A DNA stretch of 64,000 bases from Micromonospora globbae (GCF_003610785.1 NZ_RAQQ01000006.1:186001-250000), one strand, 5' to 3'; shown: positions 49,015 through 58,037, numbered from the stretch's first letter. A program made the numbers and translations. The notes: generated by a model from the sequence alone, not told the origin.

Positions 49015-49797
49015 TCAGTCGGAGATCGGGCTGAGCGAGGGGCGCTTGGCGGTGACGGTGTCGCCGGACGAGCGGCCGGTGAGTCGCCGCTTGATCCACG
49101 GGGCCAGGTGCTGCCCCGCCCAGCGCAGGTCGGCCGCCCGGGCGGCCAGCCACGGCGTGGGCTCCGGGTGGGGCGGGACCATGAGCCACTCCTCGTCACA
49201 GCCCACCCCGAGCGCGTCGAGCACCTGGCCGGCGACCCGCCGGTGCCCGGCCGGCGAGAGGTGCAGCCGGTCGGTGCTCCACAGCATCGGGTTGAGGTAC
49301 GTGTCGTCGGCGTACAGGTCGACCAGGATCGCGCCGTGCCGCGCGGCGGTCTCGCCGACCGCCCGGTTCAGCAGCTCGACGCGGGGCCGGACCAGCCGCT
49401 GCCCGGGGAGCCGGGCCATCACGTCCGCGAACCGGAAGATCAGCACGTCCGAGCCGTTCGCCCGGAGCTGTCCCACGATCTCGTCGAAGCGGCTGACCAG
49501 CCCGGCCCCGTCGAACGTGCGGCGCAGCACGTCGTTGCCGCCGGCCGCGAAGCTCACCAGGTCCGGCTTCATGGCGAGCGCCTCGGGGATCTGGTTCGCC
49601 ACGATGTTGGGGAAGAGCCGGCCGCGGATGGCGAGGTTCGCGTAGCGGAAGTCCGGGCCGGCCTCGGCGGCGAGTCGGGTCGCGACAAGGTCGGCCCAGC
49701 CCCGGTAGGTGCCGTCCGGGTACGGGTCGTCCATCCCCTCGGTGAAGCTGTCACCCACCGCCACGAAGCTGCGCCAGCGCACCCCGGCCTCCCTCAC
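49015..49797 (-). CDS. SGNH/GDSL hydrolase
   Basis: 260 residues. Block [11 protein letters not shown] (Ser nucleophile), block [11 protein letters not shown] and block [11 protein letters not shown] with catalytic Asp/His. No signal peptide, so an intracellular esterase/lipase-type enzyme of unknown substrate. The C-terminal ~60 residues are basic ([10 protein letters not shown]). Confidence 0.92.
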   Translation of the reverse strand: MREAGVRWRSFVAVGDSFTEGMDDPYPDGTYRGWADLVATRLAAEAGPDFRYANLAIRGRLFPNIVANQIPEALAMKPDLVSFAAGGNDVLRRTFDGAGLVSRFDEIVGQLRANGSDVLIFRFADVMARLPGQRLVRPRVELLNRAVGETAARHGAILVDLYADDTYLNPMLWSTDRLHLSPAGHRRVAGQVLDALGVGCDEEWLMVPPHPEPTPWLAARAADLRWAGQHLAPWIKRRLTGRSSGDTVTAKRPSLSPISD

Positions 49798-49935
49798 GCT
49801 CCCTCGTTGCCTGCGGCGACCAGTTTGTCACCGCGATTCGGGCCGGCAGGTGCCGCTGCCGACCGAACGTGGCAGAGGTCATCGCCGACGCCGCTGACCG
49901 GCGACGGCGTCACACCGCGTGAGGCCGGCGTAGGC

Positions 49936-49963
49936 ACGGGGCGGACCACGTGGTCCGCCCCGT
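49936..49963. repeat. 28-base perfect palindrome
   Basis: Fully self-complementary, centred on CCACGTGG, between two divergent genes (SGNH hydrolase and lipoprotein). No loop, so either a dimer-binding operator or a terminator stem left from an earlier gene order. Confidence 0.8.
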
Positions 49964-50018
49964 CCCTGCTCGGTGCGAACCACGGCCGGGCGTCCGACCT
50001 GTCGTCTACCATCGATGT

Positions 50019-50849
50019 ATGGCTGGCTCGTCCGCGCTCCTGCGGGTGATGTGGGGCATGGTGGCGGCTGTCGTCGCGATGCTGCTGTCCGGCTGCGACG
50101 GGAGCGACGAGCGCGAAGAGGACCGGTCGGACAGGGCGCTGAAGGAGGTTCTCGAGGAGTACCGGCCGCGCTACGAGCAACGGCGCGTGGCTCTCGCCGA
50201 CGCCGCTTCGCGCGTGCCCAGAGAGAGCCCCGGCAAGGATTCGTGCGACAGGACGTTGGACCCGGAACCGGATTTCGTCCACTTCGATCACACGTCCCTC
50301 GTCCTGGACAGCTACAACAGCCCGGGCCAAGGTGGCAACGTCGACATCGCGCCGCTGAGCGAGGCTGGCGTTCCGGAACAGATCGCCGACAATCCCAGCC
50401 AGAAGTTGGGCAGGTTCGCCGTGGCGCCGGGCTGGCTCATCCGCGGCATGTGGGTCACGGGCCCGCAAGGCCCGCTGGGCACCAACCGCTTCGAGGTGAC
50501 CAGCCAATACGGCTACGAGCCGTACAAGGGCGTCGAGAAAGATCCCGCCACGCGGCTCAGGAAGATCCTCGACGTCGGGCTGCACAAGCGCTACGCCCTT
50601 CTGTACCGCGTAACGACCTACGACGACCCCTACGCACGGGATGGGGACGTCAAGGATGTCGTGAGGGCGGACGTGTTCCTCGCCGACCTGGAGAAGGGCG
50701 ACGTGCCCTGCCGACTTACCGCGACTGGGCATGACTACGACATGGAGGGCGTCGAGCTGAGCTGGCATTCGGGCACTCCGTACGAGGACATGCAGGTCAC
50801 GTTCCAGCTGGACATCGATGCCAAGCTGCGGATCCTCACCCGCAGGTGA
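50019..50849 (+). CDS. Putative lipoprotein of unknown function
   Basis: 276 residues. Signal segment 8-25 ends with lipobox LLSGC, so the mature protein is probably lipid-anchored. The mature part begins with an acidic helix (EEDRSDRALKEVLEEYRPRY) and has a beta-rich remainder; no family recognised. Codon use differs from neighbours (AGG, AGA, GTT, TTG are used), hinting at transfer. A -10-like TACCAT at 50007-50012 ends 6 bases before the ATG, suggesting a leaderless mRNA. Only 6 bases separate its stop from the convergent gene at 50856. Confidence 0.75.
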   Translation: MAGSSALLRVMWGMVAAVVAMLLSGCDGSDEREEDRSDRALKEVLEEYRPRYEQRRVALADAASRVPRESPGKDSCDRTLDPEPDFVHFDHTSLVLDSYNSPGQGGNVDIAPLSEAGVPEQIADNPSQKLGRFAVAPGWLIRGMWVTGPQGPLGTNRFEVTSQYGYEPYKGVEKDPATRLRKILDVGLHKRYALLYRVTTYDDPYARDGDVKDVVRADVFLADLEKGDVPCRLTATGHDYDMEGVELSWHSGTPYEDMQVTFQLDIDAKLRILTRR

Positions 50850-50855
50850 CTCCGG

Positions 50856-51209
50856 TCAGTGGGAGGGTGGCTCGACCATCCCCCTCCGGTACGGGCCCCA
50901 GGCCACGAACCGCTCGAACAGCTCGCGCGGGGTCGGACCGTCGTGCGGGTTGAGCCGGAACAGGTCGTGCGTCGCCTCGTGGTAGAGCCCGGACAGGTAG
51001 ATGGCCAGCTCGACGGGGTTCTGGTCGTACTCGACCCGCAGCAGCAGCCGCGCCTCGGCACACGGCCACGGCTGCCCGCAGGCCCGGCACATCCACAGCG
51101 GTCGGATCGGCACGTGCGGCGGGTGGCCCGGCGGATAGGGACGCGGCCGGTCGGCGTACGGACCGAGGCGCGGCACCGGGAATCCCGTCCGGGCACGGCC
51201 GCCGGTCAC
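50856..51209 (-). CDS. Small protein with WxCRxCxxxWPC motif, Scr1-cassette associated
   Basis: 117 residues. The centre has two Cys pairs in WMCRACGQPWPCAEAR, a likely metal-binding or redox motif. The C-terminal region (YLSGLYHEATHDLFRLNP, LFERFVAWG) is helical. Proteins of this type are frequent beside Scr1/DUF397 genes in Micromonosporaceae and are sometimes mislabelled flavin reductase. GTG start overlaps the upstream gene stop (GTGA). Confidence 0.72.
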   Translation of the reverse strand: MTGGRARTGFPVPRLGPYADRPRPYPPGHPPHVPIRPLWMCRACGQPWPCAEARLLLRVEYDQNPVELAIYLSGLYHEATHDLFRLNPHDGPTPRELFERFVAWGPYRRGMVEPPSH

Positions 51210-51394
51210 CAGCGCCCTCCGTTGGCGCGCCACTGCTGCGCCGGGGTCAACCGGCCCGGGCTGCCCGGGCGCGACGTGGGGATGACGCGGGTGGGCTCCC
51301 GCATCCAGCCCGGCAGGTTGGTGCTCTCCGGCGCGGCAGGCGGTGGTGGCGGCTCGGCGGTGCGGCGCCGGAGCCAGCGGAGCGGGTTGCGCAT
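51206..51394 (-). CDS. Small basic hypothetical protein
   Basis: 62 residues: a basic N-terminus (MRNPLRWLRRR), a Pro-rich stretch and a Trp-containing end. A near-perfect AAGGAGGT ribosome site stands 5 bases before the ATG, and the stop overlaps the next gene, so it is translated. Function unknown. Confidence 0.7.
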   Translation of the reverse strand: MRNPLRWLRRRTAEPPPPPAAPESTNLPGWMREPTRVIPTSRPGSPGRLTPAQQWRANGGRW

Positions 51395-51413
51395 CTCGAC
51401 CTCCTTCGGGTGT

Positions 51414-51452
51414 GGGGCCGCCCCGGCACGGGGGGAGGTGCGGGGCGGCCCC
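51414..51452. other. GC hairpin in the leader of the small-protein operon
   Basis: GGGGCCGCCCC (51414-51424) and GGGGCGGCCCC (51442-51452) form an 11-bp stem about 20 bases upstream of the gene starting at 51394. Could affect its mRNA leader; no T-run. Confidence 0.45.
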
Positions 51453-51608
51453 GGAAGTGGACCGGACGGGAGGCGGTCCACCGCGTGACAGTCTGGTGAG
51501 GACGCCACTACTCTCGGAAGGCATCGACGCCCTTCGGGGCGGGGTCGGGGGGACCGTCCCGACCGCGTGGACGTGCCGTGGAGACGCCGGGAAGATCGTG
51601 GAGGACGC

Positions 51609-52412
51609 GTGGAGGGCGAGCCGACCGCCGAGCTGATTCGGACGCAACTGCGGCGCCTACGGCAGAACGCCGGCCTGAGCCAGGAGGAGTTCGGGAGGCT
51701 CGTCCACTTCTCCGGCTCGCAGGTGTCCGCCGTCGAGCTGGGCCAGCGGCCGCTCGACCGGTTCTTCCTGAAGCGTGCCGACGAGGTGTTGAACACCGGC
51801 GGGCTTCTGCTGTCGCTGCTCAGGATGGCCGAGCGCGACGGGCAGCCGAGCTGGCTCCGACCGTGGCTGGACGCCGAGCGCGACGCCCAACTGCTCTGGT
51901 GCTACCACCCGACGCTCGTGCCCGGTCTGCTCCAGACGGAGAACTACGCCCGCGCGGTGATCCGGGCCGACGACATGCTGAGCGACGACGAGGTGGAGAG
52001 GCGGGTGGCGGTCCGGTTGGACCGGCAGGCCGTCCTCGGTCGCGCGCAACCGCCCAAGCTCGTCACCGTGGTGGAGGAGGCCGTGCTCCGCCGGGCCGAC
52101 GAGAGCTTCCGGGGCATCATGGCCCAGCAGGTCGGTCACCTGATCCGGTGCGTCGAACGCCCGCACGTCCGGGTGCACGTCATCCCGGCCGAGGTGAGCA
52201 CGCACGTGGGACTCGCCGGCCCGTTCACCCTCGCCCGGGGTGCGGACGGCGGCTGGATCGGCTACCTGGAGAACCAGCTCGGCGGCACGACGATCGACAG
52301 GGATGAGGACGTGGCTAGTCTGGTCGCGAGGTGGGAGAGCGTCCGCAGCGAGGCGCTGCCCCACCGGCAGTCGGTCGAGCTGATGAAGGAAGTGGTGTCG
52401 TCATGGAGCTGA
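51609..52412 (+). CDS. Scr1-family HTH regulator (XRE HTH plus DUF5753)
   Basis: 267 residues from GTG with GGAGG upstream. XRE HTH about 6-65 (LRRLRQNAGLSQEEFGRLVH), then DUF5753 (LVPGLLQTENYARAVI, RVHVIPAEVSTHVGLAGPF). It pairs with the overlapping DUF397 gene downstream, as in the cassette at 19048-20120, but the order of surrounding small genes differs. Confidence 0.93.
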   Translation: MEGEPTAELIRTQLRRLRQNAGLSQEEFGRLVHFSGSQVSAVELGQRPLDRFFLKRADEVLNTGGLLLSLLRMAERDGQPSWLRPWLDAERDAQLLWCYHPTLVPGLLQTENYARAVIRADDMLSDDEVERRVAVRLDRQAVLGRAQPPKLVTVVEEAVLRRADESFRGIMAQQVGHLIRCVERPHVRVHVIPAEVSTHVGLAGPFTLARGADGGWIGYLENQLGGTTIDRDEDVASLVARWESVRSEALPHRQSVELMKEVVSSWS

Positions 52413-52585
52413 CCGGCGCCGTCTGGCGCAAGTCCACCCGCAGCGGCAACAGCGAGTGCGTCGAGGTGGCCGACAACCTGCCGGGGGTCGTCGGCGTACG
52501 GGACAGCAAGGACCCGACCGGTCCGGTCCTCACCTTCACCCCGCGAGCCTGGCGCGCCTTCGTCGCGCACGCCCGGCGCCCCTGA
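52403..52585 (+). CDS. DUF397 domain protein
   Basis: 60 residues with the core [32 protein letters not shown] and WRAFVAHAR. The start lies within the last 10 bases of the Scr1 regulator gene, so translation is coupled. Confidence 0.93.
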   Translation: MELTGAVWRKSTRSGNSECVEVADNLPGVVGVRDSKDPTGPVLTFTPRAWRAFVAHARRP

Positions 52586-52615
52586 CCGATCGCGCCGCAC
52601 CCGACCTGATCCCCG

Positions 52616-52686
52616 CGATCACGCGGTCGTGGTGGGCAGGACAAGCGCAGGTGTCGCCCCTGTCCGGCACCACAACCGCGTGATCG
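52616..52686. repeat. Palindromic element D (GATC ends, GACAA loop)
   Basis: 19-bp arms with one mismatch (52616-52634, starting CGATCACGCGG; 52668-52686). The 33-base loop has GACAA at 52640 and an inner GGACA/TGTCC stem. It sits between the DUF397 gene and proS, 31 bases after the DUF397 stop, and could also act as a terminator. Confidence 0.88.
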
Positions 52687-52736
52687 ACGCGGGCTGGGGC
52701 TCGCGAAACCCGTCGCCGGGCCGGCGGCGCCGGTCG

Positions 52737-52742
52737 TACGCT
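52737..52742 (+). promoter_or_regulatory. -10 element giving a leaderless proS transcript
   Basis: TACGCT ends 6 bases before the proS ATG at 52749; no ribosome site is seen. Confidence 0.45.
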
Positions 52743-52748
52743 GCGGCA

Positions 52749-54518
52749 ATGCTGCTGCGTATGTCGACCCTCCTGCTGCGGACCCTGCGCGAGGACCCGG
52801 CGGACGCGGAGGTGCCGAGCCACCGGCTCCTGCTGCGCGCCGGCTACGTCCGCCGCGCCGCGCCGGGCGGCTACACCTGGCTGCCGCTGGGCAAGCTCGT
52901 GCTGGACCGGGTCACCGAGGTGGTCCGCGCCGAGATGACGGCCATCGGCGACCAGGAGGTGCACTTCCCGGCGCTGCTGCCGGCCGAGCCGTACCGGACC
53001 AGCGGCCGGTGGACGGAGTACGGCGACGACATCTTCACCCTCGCCGACCGGAAGGGCGCCGAGCACCTGCTCGCCCCCACGCACGAGGAGCTGGCGACCC
53101 TGCTCGTCGGGGACGTCTTCACGTCGTACCGGGACTTCCCCGTCACGCTGTTCCAGATCCAGACCAAGTTCCGGGACGAGGCCCGGCCGCGCGCCGGCCT
53201 GCTGCGCGGGCGGGAGTTCCTCATGAAGGACGCCTACTCGTTCGACCTGGACGAGGCGGGTCTCCAGGCCGCGTACGACCGGCACCGCGCCGCCTACACG
53301 AAGGTCTTCGACCGGCTCGGCCTGGACTACACGATCGTGCGGGCCACGTCCGGTGCGATGGGCGGCTCGGCGTCGGAGGAGTTCCTGGCGGCCGCGCCGG
53401 TCGGCGAGGACACGTTCGTGGGCTGCACCGCCTGCGACTACGCGGCGAACACCGAGGCCGTCACCACCCGCGCGCCGGCGGCCGGCGACCCGTACGCGCA
53501 CCCGCCGGCCGAGGTGCACGACACTCCCGAGACGCCCACGATCGCGAGCCTCGTGGAGCTGGCCAACGCCCGCCGCCTCGCCGGCCGGAGCGACTGGACG
53601 GCCGCCGACACGCTGAAGAACATCCTGCTGACCGTCCGCCGGCCCGGCGCCGACGAGACCGAGCTGCTCGTGATCGGGCTGCCCGGCGACCGGGAGGTCG
53701 ACCTGAAGCGGGTCGAGGCCGCGCTGCACCCGGCCACCGTCACCGTCTTCGAGGACTGGGCGGAGCACCCGGAGCTGGTCCGCGGCTACATCGGCCCGCA
53801 GATCCTCGCCAAGCTCGGCCTCCGCTACCTGGTGGACCCGCGCGTGGTGCCCGGTTCGGCCTGGTTGACCGGGGCGAACGAGCCGGGCCGGCACGCCACG
53901 AACGTGGTCAGCGGCCGGGACTTCACCCCCGACGGCGCGATCGAGGCCGCGGAGGTGCGCCCCGGCGACCGGTGCCCGGCGTGCGAGGCCGGCGAGCTGA
54001 CCATCCGGCGGGGCATCGAGATCGGTCACATCTTCCAGCTCGGCCGCCGCTTCACCGACGCGTTCGCCGTCGACGTGCTCGGCCCCGAGGGCAAACCGGT
54101 CCGGCCCACCATGGGCTGCTACGGCATCGGGATGTCCCGGCTCGTGGCGGCCATCGCCGAACAGCACCACGACGACCGGGGACTCGTCTGGCCGGCGTCG
54201 GTCGCGCCTCTCGACGTACACCTCGTGGCGGCCGGGAAGGGGCCGCAGGTGGAGGCGGCGCTCGACCTCGGCGGGCGCCTCGCCGCGGCGGGCCTGCGGG
54301 TGCTCGTCGACGACCGCGCCGGCGTCTCCGCCGGGGTGAAGTTCACCGACGCCGAGCTGATCGGCGTCCCGCGCGCCGTCGTGGTCGGCCGCCGGCTCAC
54401 CGAGGGGTACGTGGAGCTGCGCGACCGGGCCACCGGCGAACGGAGCGACGTGCCCCTCGACGGGCTGGTCGAGCGACTCGCCGACGAGGTGCGCGCGACG
54501 CGCGGGCACCTGGTGTAA
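52749..54518 (+). CDS. proS: Prolyl-tRNA synthetase, bacterial type with editing insertion
   Basis: 589 residues. Class II core: motif 1 region [11 protein letters not shown], motif 2 [23 protein letters not shown] and motif 3 [13 protein letters not shown]. Between them, residues about 225-400 form a YbaK-like insertion that clears mischarged Ala-tRNAPro. The C-terminal anticodon domain includes [17 protein letters not shown]. Met at 52761 is an alternative start. Confidence 0.95.
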   Translation: MLLRMSTLLLRTLREDPADAEVPSHRLLLRAGYVRRAAPGGYTWLPLGKLVLDRVTEVVRAEMTAIGDQEVHFPALLPAEPYRTSGRWTEYGDDIFTLADRKGAEHLLAPTHEELATLLVGDVFTSYRDFPVTLFQIQTKFRDEARPRAGLLRGREFLMKDAYSFDLDEAGLQAAYDRHRAAYTKVFDRLGLDYTIVRATSGAMGGSASEEFLAAAPVGEDTFVGCTACDYAANTEAVTTRAPAAGDPYAHPPAEVHDTPETPTIASLVELANARRLAGRSDWTAADTLKNILLTVRRPGADETELLVIGLPGDREVDLKRVEAALHPATVTVFEDWAEHPELVRGYIGPQILAKLGLRYLVDPRVVPGSAWLTGANEPGRHATNVVSGRDFTPDGAIEAAEVRPGDRCPACEAGELTIRRGIEIGHIFQLGRRFTDAFAVDVLGPEGKPVRPTMGCYGIGMSRLVAAIAEQHHDDRGLVWPASVAPLDVHLVAAGKGPQVEAALDLGGRLAAAGLRVLVDDRAGVSAGVKFTDAELIGVPRAVVVGRRLTEGYVELRDRATGERSDVPLDGLVERLADEVRATRGHLV

Positions 54519-54575
54519 CGGGGGCGTGACGGGGTACCGCAACCGGATCGGCGAACGCGTTTGTGGAGGGCTCTC

Positions 54576-55001
54576 ATGACCGGATACCGGGTCAGCGACG
54601 TGATGACCAGGCAGGTCGTCTACCTGCCGGCGGAGACCACTCTGGACGAGGCGGCCTCGGTCATGAAGGAGGCCGACATCGGCGACGTGGTGGTGACCGA
54701 CGGCGCCAGCCTCGCGGGCATGCTCACGGACCGCGACATCGTGGTGCGGGCGGTGGCCGAACGCGTGAACCCCGCCACGACCACGATCGGCTCGATCATC
54801 ACCCGCGAGGTCGTGATGATCGACCAGCACGCGACGGCCGCCGAGGCGGCGGCGCTGATGCGCGAACGCGGGATCCGGCGGGTGCTGGTCTGTGACAACG
54901 ACCGCAAGTTGGTCGGGATCGTCTCCCTCGGCGACCTGGCCATGCAGCTCGACCCCCGATCCGCCCTCAGCGAGATCAGCGAGCAGGCGCCGACCGTGTG
55001 A
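54576..55001 (+). CDS. Two-CBS-domain protein
   Basis: 141 residues: two CBS motifs (VSDVMTRQVVYLPAETTLDEA; IITREVVMIDQHATAAEAAAL) ending in VGIVSLGDLAM. Such standalone CBS pairs bind adenosine nucleotides; in actinobacteria they resemble the hypoxia/stress response Hrp1 type. GGAGGG precedes the ATG. Confidence 0.93.
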   Translation: MTGYRVSDVMTRQVVYLPAETTLDEAASVMKEADIGDVVVTDGASLAGMLTDRDIVVRAVAERVNPATTTIGSIITREVVMIDQHATAAEAAALMRERGIRRVLVCDNDRKLVGIVSLGDLAMQLDPRSALSEISEQAPTV

Positions 55002-55004
55002 GGA

Positions 55005-55043
55005 GCGGCCCCTCCTCGACGTTCCCGGTAGAGGAGGGGCCGC
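55005..55043 (+). terminator. Terminator between the CBS and SufE genes
   Basis: A perfect 13-bp stem, GCGGCCCCTCCTC and complement, with a 13-base loop, begins 4 bases after the CBS stop. Confidence 0.8.
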
Positions 55044-55069
55044 CTCCCGACGGGGGTAGCCTCGAACGC

Positions 55070-55492
55070 ATGTCTGCCATGCCGGCCAGGTTGGCCGAGA
55101 TCGTCGACGAGTTCGCCGCCGCACCCCGCGACGTGGTGCTGGAGATGCTGCTCGAGTACGCCGACGTCATCCCCCCGCTCCCGCCGGGCGAGCGGGAGGG
55201 CATGGAGCAGGTGCCGGAGTGCCAGACCGCGTTCTTCCTGCGCGCCCGGGTGACGCCGGAGAAGACGGTGGAGACCGCCTTCGACTGCCCTCCCGAGGCG
55301 CCGACCACGCGGGCGTTCGCCGGCATCCTCGCCGAGGGGCTGGCCGGCGCCAGCGCGGACGAGGTGCTCGCCGTCCCGGACGACCTCTACCAGCGGATGG
55401 GGCTGGCGCAGGCGATCAGCCCGCTGCGGGTACGCGGCGGCACGGCGATCCTGGCCCGGCTGAAGCGCCAGGTCCGGGAACAACTCGGCTGA
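55070..55492 (+). CDS. sufE: SufE-family Fe-S assembly sulfur acceptor
   Basis: 140 residues with the family layout: IVDEFAAAPRDVVLEMLLEY, EQVPECQTAFFLRA and ILAEGLAGASADEVLAVP. The persulfide-accepting Cys lies in ECQT. SufE takes sulfur from the SufS desulfurase for iron-sulfur clusters. The genome's suf operon is not in the window. SufE sits next to sulfurtransferase genes in many actinomycetes; here it is 6 kb away from one. Confidence 0.88.
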   Translation: MSAMPARLAEIVDEFAAAPRDVVLEMLLEYADVIPPLPPGEREGMEQVPECQTAFFLRARVTPEKTVETAFDCPPEAPTTRAFAGILAEGLAGASADEVLAVPDDLYQRMGLAQAISPLRVRGGTAILARLKRQVREQLG

Positions 55493-55512
55493 GCGGGAAG
55501 TTGCCACCGGTC

Positions 55513-56148
55513 ATGGAGATCGAGATCTACGCGGACGTGGTGTGCCCGTGGTGCTACATCGGCAAGCACCGCCTGGAGCAGGCCCTCGCGTCGTACGACG
55601 GTGACGTGACCGTCCGCTACCGGCCGTTCCAGCTCGACCCGTCGCCGGTGCCCGAGCCGCAGCCGGTCGTCCAGTCGCTCGCCGCGAAGTTCGGCGGTAC
55701 GGCCAACGCCCGGCAGATGGTCGACCGGGTCACCGACGTGGCCGCGGGCGTCGGGCTTCGGCTCGACTACGACCGGGCCGTCGCGGCGAACACCTTCGAC
55801 GCCCACCGGCTGGTCGCGTACGCCACCGAGCGCGGCCTCGCCGCCGAAATGGTGGAGGCCCTCTACCGGGCGCACTTCGTGGACGGAATCGACGTGGGGT
55901 CGCGGGAGGCGCTCGCCACCCTCGCCGGGCAGGTCGGGCTCGACGCCGCCGACGCCCGCCGGTTCCTCGACTCCGACGAGGGCACGAAGGAACTCGCCGC
56001 CGAACTGGCCAAGGCCCGGGACATCGGAGTCACCAGCGTGCCGACCTTCGTGCTGGCCGGCAAGTACGCGGTCACCGGCGCCCAGGAGCCGCAGACGCTG
56101 CTCGCCGCCCTGGCCGAGGTCGAGCGGCTGGAGTCGACCAACGGCTGA
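55513..56148 (+). CDS. DsbA-family oxidoreductase, FrnE-like
   Basis: 211 residues. Thioredoxin-fold protein with active-site CPWC at residues 11-14 and a helical insertion; the C-terminal SVPTFVLAGKYAVTGAQ has the cis-Pro. FrnE-type 2-hydroxychromene-2-carboxylate isomerase relatives of DsbA. No signal peptide, so cytoplasmic thiol chemistry. Starts 20 bases after sufE, same operon likely. Confidence 0.92.
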   Translation: MEIEIYADVVCPWCYIGKHRLEQALASYDGDVTVRYRPFQLDPSPVPEPQPVVQSLAAKFGGTANARQMVDRVTDVAAGVGLRLDYDRAVAANTFDAHRLVAYATERGLAAEMVEALYRAHFVDGIDVGSREALATLAGQVGLDAADARRFLDSDEGTKELAAELAKARDIGVTSVPTFVLAGKYAVTGAQEPQTLLAALAEVERLESTNG

Positions 56149-56150
56149 TC

Positions 56151-56185
56151 CCGGTCGCGGTCGGCGGCCTGCCGACCACGACCGG
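56151..56185. terminator. Bidirectional terminator
   Basis: 15-bp arms with one mismatch (CCGGTCGCGGTCGGC and 56171-56185) around GGCCT, between convergent genes. Confidence 0.8.
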
Positions 56186-56189
56186 CGAT

Positions 56190-56203
56190 GTTTCACGTGC
56201 AAC
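56190..56203. other. parS-like ParB-binding site
   Basis: GTTTCACGTGCAAC matches the bacterial parS core GTTTCACGTGAAAC at 13 of 14 bases. It lies in a convergent intergenic region after a terminator. The conserved division cluster in this window is oriC-proximal in relatives, where parS sites concentrate. Confidence 0.55.
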
Positions 56204-56244
56204 CACATCGACGCCGACGAGTGCGCCGCGTCCGGGCCGGACGG

Positions 56245-56796
56245 TCAGGCCGGGCGGGCCAGATCCTCGACCACCCGGGCGCCGGGCAGCGCCCCGAGGG
56301 CCGGGCCGGGCAGCGCGATCTTGCTGTGGCGCACGCCCGAGCCGATGATGACGTGCGGCGTGGCGACCACCCGCGAGTCCACGAGGATCGGCCACTGCGC
56401 CGGCAGGCCGATCGGCGTGATCCCGCCGTACTCCATGCCGGTCAGCTCCACGGCGTCCGCCATCGGCGCGAAGCTCGCCTTGCGCACGTCGAGCGCCCGC
56501 CGGGCCACCCCGTTCACGTCGGCCCGGGTGGTGGCGAGGACGACGCAGGCCGCGTAGCGGACCACGCCCTCCCGCTTGCCGGCCACCACCACGCAGTTGG
56601 CCGAGACGTCCAGCCCCACCTCGTACGCCGCGCAGAAGGCGGCGGTGTCGGCGAGGTCGGCGTCGATCGGCGCCACGAGCACGTCGTCCACGTCGACCGG
56701 AGCGTCGGCGGGCCACTCGGCGAGCGCCGCGGCCACCGGCGGGGCGAGCAGGTCGGGGCGGGTACGGGCAGGTTCGGTCTTCAGCGTCCCCATCAC
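56245..56796 (-). CDS. YbaK/EbsC-type aminoacyl-tRNA deacylase
   Basis: 183 residues. YbaK fold: EVGLDVSANCVVVAGKREG, FAPMADAVELTGMEYGGITPIG and IIGSGVRHSKIALPG. Family members hydrolyse mischarged Ala- or Cys-tRNAPro. Here it stands alone 1.7 kb from proS, which already carries an editing insertion. GTG at 56796 has AAAGGA upstream; ATG 56793 is also possible. Confidence 0.9.
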   Translation of the reverse strand: MMGTLKTEPARTRPDLLAPPVAAALAEWPADAPVDVDDVLVAPIDADLADTAAFCAAYEVGLDVSANCVVVAGKREGVVRYAACVVLATTRADVNGVARRALDVRKASFAPMADAVELTGMEYGGITPIGLPAQWPILVDSRVVATPHVIIGSGVRHSKIALPGPALGALPGARVVEDLARPA

Positions 56797-56920
56797 GGAT
56801 GCGATCCTTTCACCCGCCCGTCCGCCGCGCCCACCCGTTCCCCCGCGGAAGGCCAGCGCGTGCCGCCCGGGACGGCGGCAGGATCACCCGCCACCGTCCC
56901 GGCGCTCAGCTCCCGGCCGC

Positions 56921-57115
56921 TCAGCTCCCGGCGAGGAAGGCGTTCTCCTTGAGGAACGTCCGGTCCCGGTGGACCGCCAGTTCCTCGGCCCGCGCGGCCT
57001 GGGCGCGGCGCACCTCCAGGTCCTCCAGGCCGTGCCGGACGGCGAGCCGGATCACGCCGTAGAGGAAGACGAAACCGAAGCAGTACAGGATCACAGTGGT
57101 GACGACAGCGAACAT
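56921..57115 (-). CDS. Small single-helix membrane protein
   Basis: 64 residues. Helix 5-25 (VVTTVILYCFGFVFLYGVIR) then a charged amphipathic segment (LEDLEVRRAQAARAEELAVH). No family recognised. Same strand as the YbaK gene downstream. Confidence 0.7.
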   Translation of the reverse strand: MFAVVTTVILYCFGFVFLYGVIRLAVRHGLEDLEVRRAQAARAEELAVHRDRTFLKENAFLAGS

Positions 57116-57152
57116 GCGGTCACGCTAGGTCGAACGTGAACGGGACACGTTC

Positions 57153-57932
57153 TCATCTCCGGGTGGTTCCCCCGTACGTGTCGGCCAGGTAGTCGGCCCA
57201 GGTGCGGGTGCCCTTCGGCAGGGCCGTGGTGACGAGCCCGCCGTCGCGCAGCGCACGGCCGAGCCGCCCCGGCAGGCGTACGGGCAGCAGCGGTCGCCGG
57301 GAGTGCCGGGCGGCCCGCCAGGCGCGTACCGCCTCGTCGAAGCGGAGCACCTCCGGCCCGCCGTACTCCTCGATGCCCCGCAGCGGCCCGGCCGCGAGCC
57401 GGGCCACGAGCCGCGCCGCGACCTCCGCCGGGTCGACCGGCTGGGCGAGGATCGCGCGGTCCCCGATGGTCGGGCCGAACCGGCTCGACATCCGGAGAAG
57501 GTCGTCGAGGAACTCCGGGAACTGCGTGGCCCGCAGCACCGACCAGGGCACCGGCCCGGCCGCGACCACCTGTTCGGCGGCGAGCTTGTGCCGGTAGTAC
57601 GGGATGGGCACCCGGTCCACGCCGACGATCGAGACGTACACCAGGTGCCGGACCCCGGCCTGCCCGGCGGCGACCACGAGCCGGCGTGTGCCGAGCACGT
57701 CGACCTCGTGGGTACCGCGGTTGGGCGCGGACGCCAGGTGCAGGATTCCGTCGACGCCGTCCACGGCGTCGGCCAGCCCGTCCCCGGTCGCCAGGTCGGC
57801 GGCCACCCACTCGACGCCCGGGTCGGTACGCGGACGCCGGCTCGTCGCCCGCACGGTGTGCCCGTCCTCCCGCAGCCGCGGCACCACCACGCGACCGAGA
57901 CGTCCCGTCGCCCCGGTGACCAGCACCTTCAT
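57153..57932 (-). CDS. NmrA-like NAD(P)-binding oxidoreductase
   Basis: 259 residues. MKVLVTGATGRLGRVVVPRL gives the Rossmann motif; HLVYVSIVGVDRVPIPYYRHK is the atypical SDR a/NmrA region with Tyr/Lys. GAGGAGGACGAG precedes the ATG. Such proteins sense NADP state or reduce small molecules; substrate unknown. Confidence 0.88.
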   Translation of the reverse strand: MKVLVTGATGRLGRVVVPRLREDGHTVRATSRRPRTDPGVEWVAADLATGDGLADAVDGVDGILHLASAPNRGTHEVDVLGTRRLVVAAGQAGVRHLVYVSIVGVDRVPIPYYRHKLAAEQVVAAGPVPWSVLRATQFPEFLDDLLRMSSRFGPTIGDRAILAQPVDPAEVAARLVARLAAGPLRGIEEYGGPEVLRFDEAVRAWRAARHSRRPLLPVRLPGRLGRALRDGGLVTTALPKGTRTWADYLADTYGGTTRR

Positions 57933-58037
57933 CTCGTCCTCCTCGTGTCGTCGGCCCGCCGTCCACGATCTGGACGGCACGGCCGGTGGCGACGTGACCG
58001 GCTGTGCGTCGGATCACCGCGGCCCGGACCGGTCCGG

